Source: Pseudorhodoplanes sp.
Lineage (GTDB): Bacteria > Pseudomonadota > Alphaproteobacteria > Rhizobiales > Xanthobacteraceae
NCBI GenBank assembly: GCA_008933495.1
Contig: WBUW01000060.1
Coordinates: forward strand, 1 to 10,414
Direction of reading: 5' to 3'
Length of the DNA stretch: 10,414 nt
Shown: positions 6,462 through 10,414 of the stretch, piece after piece
Numbering within the stretch: position 1 is the first letter of the stretch
Layout of the letters: each line of letters opens with the position of its first letter
Position numbers and translations under genes: made by a program
Notes under the pieces: model-generated
Database searches by the model: none
Seen by the model: the letters and a program-made list of their open reading frames with translations, nothing else
What the model was told of the DNA's origin: nothing

Positions 6462-7541
6462 ATGACAGACACATTGGGTTTTGCGCTGGTCGGCTGCGGC
6501 CGCATCGCGGAGAAATATTCGCAGATCTTTGCCAATGGCAGCCTTGCGGGCGCGCGGCTGGTGGCGTGTTGTGATGTGCAGGAAGAGCGCGCGCGCGCGG
6601 TCGGCGAACGCCATGCGGTGCCGCATTACGCCGATTTCCGGCGGATGCTGGAACACCACGACAAGGAGATCGACGTTGTCTGCATCCTGACGCAGAGCGG
6701 ATTGCACGAGGAGCATGCGGTCGCGCTCGCGCCCTACCGCAAGCATCTCGTGGTCGAGAAGCCGATGGCGCTGACGCTGGAGGGCGCCGACCGCATGATC
6801 GCCGCGGCCGACGCCGCCGGCATCAAGCTCTTCGTGGTCAAGCAGAACCGCTACAATCTCGCCGTCCAGCAATTGCGGCGCGCGCTCGATGCCGGGCGCT
6901 TCGGCAAGCTAGTAATGGGAAGCGTGCGCGTGCGCTGGTGCCGCCGGCAGGATTATTACGACCAGGACGACTGGCGCGGCACCTGGGCCTATGACGGCGG
7001 CGTGTTCTCCAACCAGGCCAGCCATCATATCGATCTGCTCGAATGGTGCCTGGGCGAGCCGGTTTCGGTAGTCGCCAAGTCGCGCACCGCGCTGGTCGAT
7101 ATCGAGGCCGAGGATACCGGCGTCGCTATCGTCAGTTTCCGCAACGGCACGCTCGGCGTGATCGAGGCGACGACTGCGACGCGCCCGCGCGACCTGGAGG
7201 GCTCGATCTCGATCCTGGGCGAAAAGGGCACCGTCGAGATCGGCGGCTTTGCCGTCAATTCGATCAAGACCTGGGCCTTCGCCGAGCCGCATCCCGACGA
7301 CAAGGAAATCATGGAGCGCTATTCGGAGAATCCGCCCAACGTGTATGGCTTCAGCCACGTGCGCTACCTGGAGAATGTCGTCGACGCCATCCGCAACGAC
7401 GCGCCTTCGCTGGTCGATGGGCTGGAGGGACGCAAATCGCTCGAGTTGATCATCGCGATCTACGAATCGATCGTCGGCAATCGCGAGGTCGCGTTGCGCT
7501 TCCGTGCGCAGAAAGCGCCGCTCGGCTTGCGCCGGCCGTGA
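6462..7541 (+). CDS. wbpB: Gfo/Idh/MocA oxidoreductase, WbpB/WlbA-like UDP-GlcNAcA 3-dehydrogenase
   Basis: This is a 359-residue NAD-dependent sugar dehydrogenase. In the WbpB/WlbA pathway it oxidises C3 of UDP-N-acetylglucosaminuronate to the 3-keto sugar. The Rossmann motif is VGCGRIAEKY (10-19). The catalytic Lys100 lies in VVEKPMALT (97-105), and the conserved His188 in NQASHHIDLLEW (184-195); these correspond to the Lys/His pair known in WlbA. Several stretches are typical of the WbpB/WlbA group rather than of MocA proteins in general: VVKQNRYNLAVQ (125-136), DWRGTWAYDGGVFSNQ (170-185), EATTATRPRDLEGSISILGEKG (235-256 region), and EGRKSLELIIAIYES (322-336). Length is normal for the family. 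The downstream aminotransferase and hexapeptide acetyltransferase support the assignment. The alternative is a GnnA-type UDP-GlcNAc 3-dehydrogenase, the route to 2,3-diamino sugars of lipid A. Confidence 0.8.
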   Translation: MTDTLGFALVGCGRIAEKYSQIFANGSLAGARLVACCDVQEERARAVGERHAVPHYADFRRMLEHHDKEIDVVCILTQSGLHEEHAVALAPYRKHLVVEKPMALTLEGADRMIAAADAAGIKLFVVKQNRYNLAVQQLRRALDAGRFGKLVMGSVRVRWCRRQDYYDQDDWRGTWAYDGGVFSNQASHHIDLLEWCLGEPVSVVAKSRTALVDIEAEDTGVAIVSFRNGTLGVIEATTATRPRDLEGSISILGEKGTVEIGGFAVNSIKTWAFAEPHPDDKEIMERYSENPPNVYGFSHVRYLENVVDAIRNDAPSLVDGLEGRKSLELIIAIYESIVGNREVALRFRAQKAPLGLRRP

Positions 7542-7553
7542 TCGCTGCGCTGC

Positions 7554-7559
7554 AGGAAA
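7554..7559 (+). promoter_or_regulatory. Ribosome binding site fixing the aminotransferase start
   Basis: AGGAAA lies 8 bases before the ATG at 7568. The reading frame itself stays open far upstream, through the oxidoreductase gene to about 7043, so this site, together with the family's N-terminus (VPLVDLRAQY), decides the start. Confidence 0.55.
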
Positions 7560-7567
7560 CCAGGACC

Positions 7568-8710
7568 ATGGACGCCCGCATGCAACCGGACAGGGTGCCG
7601 CTGGTCGATCTGCGTGCGCAATACGAAGCGCACCAGGACGAGTTCGATGCGGCTGTGCAGGGCTGCCTCGCGCGCTCGAGCTTCGTCGGCGGGCCGGACC
7701 ATGAGGCGTTTCGCAAGAGCTTCGCCGCCTGGTGCGGCGGCGGCGACGTGGCGCTGGTCGGCAACGGCACCGATGCGATCACGCTCGCGCTGGTGGAATT
7801 GCTCCGTCAGGGAGATGGCTCCGGCGAGATCGTCACCACCAGCCACACCTTCATCGCAACCACGGAAGCCATCGCGCAGGCCGGCTACCGGCCGCTTTTC
7901 GTCGATATCGATCCGCACACCTACCTGATGGACCTCGATCGGGTGGAGGCGGCGATCGGCCCGAACACGAAGGCGATCGTGCCGGTGCATCTCTACGGGC
8001 AGATGCTCGACATGCGCCGGCTGCGCGCGATCGCGGATCGCCACAAGCTGGTCGTGGTCGAGGATGCGGCGCAGGCGCATGGCGCGCGGTTCGACGGAGC
8101 CGGGCCCGGCATGCTCGGCCATGCCGCGACTTTCAGCTTCTATCCGGGAAAGAATCTCGGCTGCTGGGGCGATGGCGGAGCGGTGTTCAGCCGCGATGCG
8201 GCACTGATCCGGCGGATCGAGATGCGCGCCAATCACGGGCGCATGGAGAAATACCTGCATCAGTTTGAGGGCGTGAATTCGCGGCTTGACGGGCTGCAGG
8301 CCGCCGTACTCGCGGTCAAGCTGCGCCACATCGATGCCTGGACGAAGGCGCGGCGGCAAGTTGCCGCGTGGTATGATGAGCTTCTGGCCGGCGATAACCG
8401 CGTGCGCCGGCCGCATGTCGATCCGCGCGCCGAGCACGTCTTTCATCTCTATGTAGTCGAGGTCGCGCATCGCGACGCCGTGCTGCAGGAATTGAACCGC
8501 AACGGCATCGGCGCCGGCATCCACTATCCGGTGCCGCTGCACATGCAGCCCGCGCTGTCCCATCTCGGCTACGCGCCGGAGGATCTGCCGCTTACCCGGA
8601 AGGCGGCGGATCGCATCCTGTCGCTTCCGATCTATCCGGAATTGACGCGCCGGCAGGCCGAGCGCGTGGCGCGCGCGCTCCTCGATGCCGTCGGAGCCGC
8701 GCGTCCGTGA
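7568..8710 (+). CDS. wbpE: DegT/DnrJ/EryC1/StrS sugar 3-aminotransferase (WbpE/WlbC-like)
   Basis: This is a 380-residue PLP-dependent aminotransferase. In the WbpE/WlbC role it adds an amino group to C3 of the 3-keto UDP-sugar made by the preceding enzyme, with glutamate as usual donor. The start motif VPLVDLRAQYEAH (10-22) is typical. NGTDA (66-70) binds the PLP phosphate, TTSHTFIATTEAI (90-102) and VPVHLYGQ (138-145) follow, and VEDAAQAHGA (164-173) carries Asp166 for the pyridine nitrogen. The Schiff-base Lys195 is in FSFYPGKNLG (189-198). GVNSRLDGLQAAVL (235-248) and HYPVPLHMQPAL (319-330) are standard substrate-side motifs. The first ATG (7568) and Met5 (7580) are both possible; the ribosome binding site favours 7568. 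Its TGA overlaps the GTG of the next gene (GTGA), pointing to coupled translation. The group also includes QdtB/FdtB and GnnB enzymes, so the exact sugar rests on context. Confidence 0.83.
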   Translation: MDARMQPDRVPLVDLRAQYEAHQDEFDAAVQGCLARSSFVGGPDHEAFRKSFAAWCGGGDVALVGNGTDAITLALVELLRQGDGSGEIVTTSHTFIATTEAIAQAGYRPLFVDIDPHTYLMDLDRVEAAIGPNTKAIVPVHLYGQMLDMRRLRAIADRHKLVVVEDAAQAHGARFDGAGPGMLGHAATFSFYPGKNLGCWGDGGAVFSRDAALIRRIEMRANHGRMEKYLHQFEGVNSRLDGLQAAVLAVKLRHIDAWTKARRQVAAWYDELLAGDNRVRRPHVDPRAEHVFHLYVVEVAHRDAVLQELNRNGIGAGIHYPVPLHMQPALSHLGYAPEDLPLTRKAADRILSLPIYPELTRRQAERVARALLDAVGAARP

Positions 8711-9267
8711 ACTACCGCGCGCATCCCACCGCCGAGATCGATGCCGGCGCGGCGGTTGGCGACGGCACGGTGTTCTGGCAGCAATGCATCGTGCTGGCCG
8801 GCGCGCGCATCGGCGAGCAATGCAAGCTCGCGCACAACGTGTTCGTCGAAGGCGGCGCCCGGATCGGCAACCGCGTGACCGTCAAGGACAATGTCGCGCT
8901 CTATTCGGGCGTCGATCTGGAAGACGACGTTTTCGTCGGGCCGAACGCGGTGTTCACCAACGTGCTCGCCCCGCGCGCCTTCATCTCGCGCAAGCATGCC
9001 TTCATCCCGACCCGCGTCGGCCGCGGCGCCAGCATCGGCGCCAATGCGACCATCCTGTGCGGGGTCAGCGTGGGTGAATTCGCGATGATCGGCGCCGGCG
9101 CCGTGGTCACGCGTGACGTGAAACCGTTCGCGCTGGTTTACGGCAATCCGGCGCGGCAGGCGGGCTGGGTGTCGCGTTCGGGAATTCCGCTCGACGCCGA
9201 GTTGCGCTGTCCGGAGACCGACGAGCGCTATCAGGAAACCGATCAGGGACTGCAACTGCGCCGCTGA
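8707..9267 (+). CDS. wbpD: Hexapeptide N-acetyltransferase, WbpD/WlbB-like (UDP-GlcNAc3NA 3-N-acetyltransferase)
   Basis: This 186-residue left-handed beta-helix acetyltransferase would transfer acetyl from acetyl-CoA onto the 3-amino group made by the preceding enzyme, giving UDP-GlcNAc(3NAc)A. The GTG start at 8707 is required: the helix begins at once (HPTAEIDAGAAVGDG, 6-20), the only later Met is at 127, and a GGAG lies 10 bases upstream. Hexapeptide turns repeat through about residue 135. WbpD-type stretches are HNVFVEGGARIG (43-54), SGVDLEDDVFVGPNAVFTNV (67-86), GASIGANATILCGVSVG (107-123) and GAGAVVTRDVKPFALVYGNPAR (129-150 region), followed by GWVSRSG. It overlaps the aminotransferase stop by 4 bases. 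Family and length fit well; the exact acceptor is inferred from the gene neighbourhood. Confidence 0.82.
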   Translation: MNYRAHPTAEIDAGAAVGDGTVFWQQCIVLAGARIGEQCKLAHNVFVEGGARIGNRVTVKDNVALYSGVDLEDDVFVGPNAVFTNVLAPRAFISRKHAFIPTRVGRGASIGANATILCGVSVGEFAMIGAGAVVTRDVKPFALVYGNPARQAGWVSRSGIPLDAELRCPETDERYQETDQGLQLRR

Positions 9268-9285
9268 AGCGCGCTGCGAGGACAC

Positions 9286-10314
9286 ATGGAATTGAGAAGC
9301 TTTCATCCGGAAAAGGTCGATCTGAATGGCCAGAGCGTGCTGATCACGGGCGGCACCGGCTCGTTCGGCAAGGCCTTCATCCACAGCCTGCTGGAGCGTT
9401 GCCGGCCTGGCAAGATCATCGTGTTCAGCCGCGACGAGGCCAAGCAATACGAGATGGAGCTGGAGCTGCGGTCGCGGTTTCCCGGCCCGCTGCCGATCCG
9501 CTTCTTCATCGGCGACGTGCGCGACCGCGAGCGGCTTGAGCTTGCGGTGCGCGACGTCGATGTCGTCGTGCATGCGGCGGCGATGAAGCACGTGCCGGCG
9601 GCGGAGTACAATCCGTTCGAATGCATCAAGACCAACGTCTATGGCGCCGAGAATATCGTGCGCGCCGCGCTCGACCAGGGCATCAGGAAGGTGATTGCGC
9701 TGTCGACCGACAAGGCGGAATCGCCGGTCAATCTCTACGGCGCCAGCAAGCTCGCCGCCGACAAGATCTTCGTCGCCGCCAATAACCTCGTCGGCGACCG
9801 GCCGACCCGGTTCTCGGTCGTACGTTACGGCAACGTGCTCGGCAGCCGCGGCAGCGTATTGCCGTTCTTCCGCGACCTGGTCAATCGGGGCGCGCGCGAA
9901 ATCCCGATCACCGATCCGCGCATGACGCGGTTCTTCATCACGCTGCGCCAGGGCGTCGATTTCGTCATTTCCAGCCTCGGCATGATGAAGGGCGGCGAGA
10001 TTTTCGTGCCGAAAATCCCGAGCGTGAAGATCGTCGATCTGGCCGCGCATGTCGCGCCCGGCATCCCGCACAAGGTGGTCGGCATTCGCCCCGGCGAGAA
10101 ATTGCACGAGGTGCTGATTTCCGGCGACAACGCGCGCAGCACGGTGGAATACCCGGACCGTTACGTGATCGAGCCCGCGCTCGCGTTCTGGCAGAACGGC
10201 CAATATGAGGAATTGGGCGCGCGCCGGGTCGACGAGGAATTCATCTATGCCAGCCACACCAATCCGGAATGGCTGAACGGCGCCGGCATGACGGCGATGC
10301 TGAAGGCCTGCTGA
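9286..10314 (+). CDS. pseB: UDP-GlcNAc 4,6-dehydratase (inverting), PseB
   Basis: This 342-residue extended SDR enzyme performs the first step of pseudaminic acid synthesis, turning UDP-GlcNAc into UDP-2-acetamido-2,6-dideoxy-L-arabino-hexos-4-ulose (EC 4.2.1.115). It has the NADP-binding loop TGGTGSFG (21-28), SRDEAKQYEME (48-58), GDVRDRERL (76-84), HAAAMKHVPAAEYNPFECIKTN (96-117 region) and the active-site stretch STDKAESPVNLYGASK (140-155). Asp142, Lys143 and Tyr151 have the spacing of Asp132/Lys133/Tyr141 in FlaA1/PseB. RYGNVLGSRGSV (180-191) and RPGEKLHEVLIS (268-279) complete the family pattern. The length is full. GAGGA (9278-9282) lies only 3 bases before the ATG. It follows the acetyltransferase by 18 bp and precedes pseC by 8 bp. 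The pseB-pseC pair makes the inverting (pseudaminate) assignment stronger than a CapD/WbpM-type retaining dehydratase. Confidence 0.92.
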   Translation: MELRSFHPEKVDLNGQSVLITGGTGSFGKAFIHSLLERCRPGKIIVFSRDEAKQYEMELELRSRFPGPLPIRFFIGDVRDRERLELAVRDVDVVVHAAAMKHVPAAEYNPFECIKTNVYGAENIVRAALDQGIRKVIALSTDKAESPVNLYGASKLAADKIFVAANNLVGDRPTRFSVVRYGNVLGSRGSVLPFFRDLVNRGAREIPITDPRMTRFFITLRQGVDFVISSLGMMKGGEIFVPKIPSVKIVDLAAHVAPGIPHKVVGIRPGEKLHEVLISGDNARSTVEYPDRYVIEPALAFWQNGQYEELGARRVDEEFIYASHTNPEWLNGAGMTAMLKAC

Positions 10315-10322
10315 GCAGTCCG

Positions 10323-10414
10323 ATGAGCAAGCCGTTCCTGCCTTACGGGCGTCAGACCATCGAGGACGACGACGTGCAGGCCGTCATCGGCGCGCTGAAG
10401 AGCGACTGGCTGAC
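10323..10414 (+). CDS. pseC: Partial: PseC aminotransferase N-terminus
   Basis: The window ends after 30 full codons. The start MSKPFLPYGRQTIEDDDVQA and the following VIGALKSDWL match the N-terminus of PseC (PYGRQ, DDxxAV, SDWLT). PseC is the PLP-dependent enzyme that puts the 4-amino group on the PseB product, giving UDP-4-amino-4,6-dideoxy-N-acetyl-beta-L-altrosamine. The gene starts 8 bp after pseB with a weak ribosome binding site, so it is likely co-translated with it. The catalytic Lys and the rest of the fold lie outside the window. Confidence 0.88.
   Translation, partial: MSKPFLPYGRQTIEDDDVQAVIGALKSDWL

Noticed and set aside
4436..6535. 699-codon open frame on the - strand
   Set aside because: It lies opposite three well-recognised + strand genes (methyltransferase, GT4, oxidoreductase). 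Its translation is rich in Arg, Ala, Gln and His with no family motif, as expected for an antisense frame in GC-rich DNA.
7043..7567. Upstream extension of the aminotransferase frame giving a 555-residue protein
   Set aside because: The extra part overlaps the oxidoreductase gene in another frame, is Arg-rich and shows no domain. The family N-terminus and the ribosome binding site place the start at 7568.
8632..10257. 541-codon open frame on the - strand
   Set aside because: It is opposite the acetyltransferase gene and pseB, whose identity is clear, and its translation shows no recognisable domain.

Overview
The window is GC-rich throughout by eye, with strong G/C preference at third codon positions. 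Every supported gene lies on the + strand with very short spacing. The codon style and the mixture of families suggest a GC-rich alphaproteobacterium, perhaps of the Hyphomicrobiales (Bradyrhizobium/Rhodopseudomonas-like). That placement is an inference from style, not from a marker gene. The content is a surface-polysaccharide / nucleotide-sugar biosynthesis locus. Both ends cut through genes.

Left part (1-2662): the first gene is open at the left edge. It encodes an unusual two-domain protein. Its N-terminal part follows the UDP-N-acetyl-sugar 6-dehydrogenase family (WecC/WbpA type) almost to the end of that fold, but the catalytic residues are gone. Its C-terminal part is a GT-B-fold domain of the MurG/PseG/GT28 kind. 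After a 187-bp gap with no recognisable gene comes a short SAM methyltransferase that breaks off after its acidic-loop/HH motif and looks like a remnant.

Middle part (2678-6451): a capsule-synthesis-type (KpsS/LipB-like) protein, a complete SAM methyltransferase of the Methyltransf_23 type, and a GT4 glycosyltransferase. They are 6-15 bp apart and would assemble and decorate the glycan.

Right part (6462-10414): three genes match the WbpB-WbpE-WbpD (WlbA-WlbC-WlbB) route, which oxidises C3 of UDP-GlcNAcA, transaminates it and N-acetylates the new amine. They are followed by pseB and the first 30 codons of pseC, the first two steps from UDP-GlcNAc to pseudaminic acid. The locus therefore appears to supply two different amino sugars. 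The 6-dehydrogenase (WbpA) that should feed the WbpB route is not present in active form here; the only relative is the catalytically stripped domain in the first gene.

From 2231 onward the genes are spaced -4 to +26 bp apart and are probably one transcript. The most notable item is the dead-dehydrogenase/GT-B fusion. Next are the truncated methyltransferase and the pairing of the diamino-uronate and pseudaminate arms. I saw no tRNA, rRNA, CRISPR array, insertion sequence or convincing terminator.
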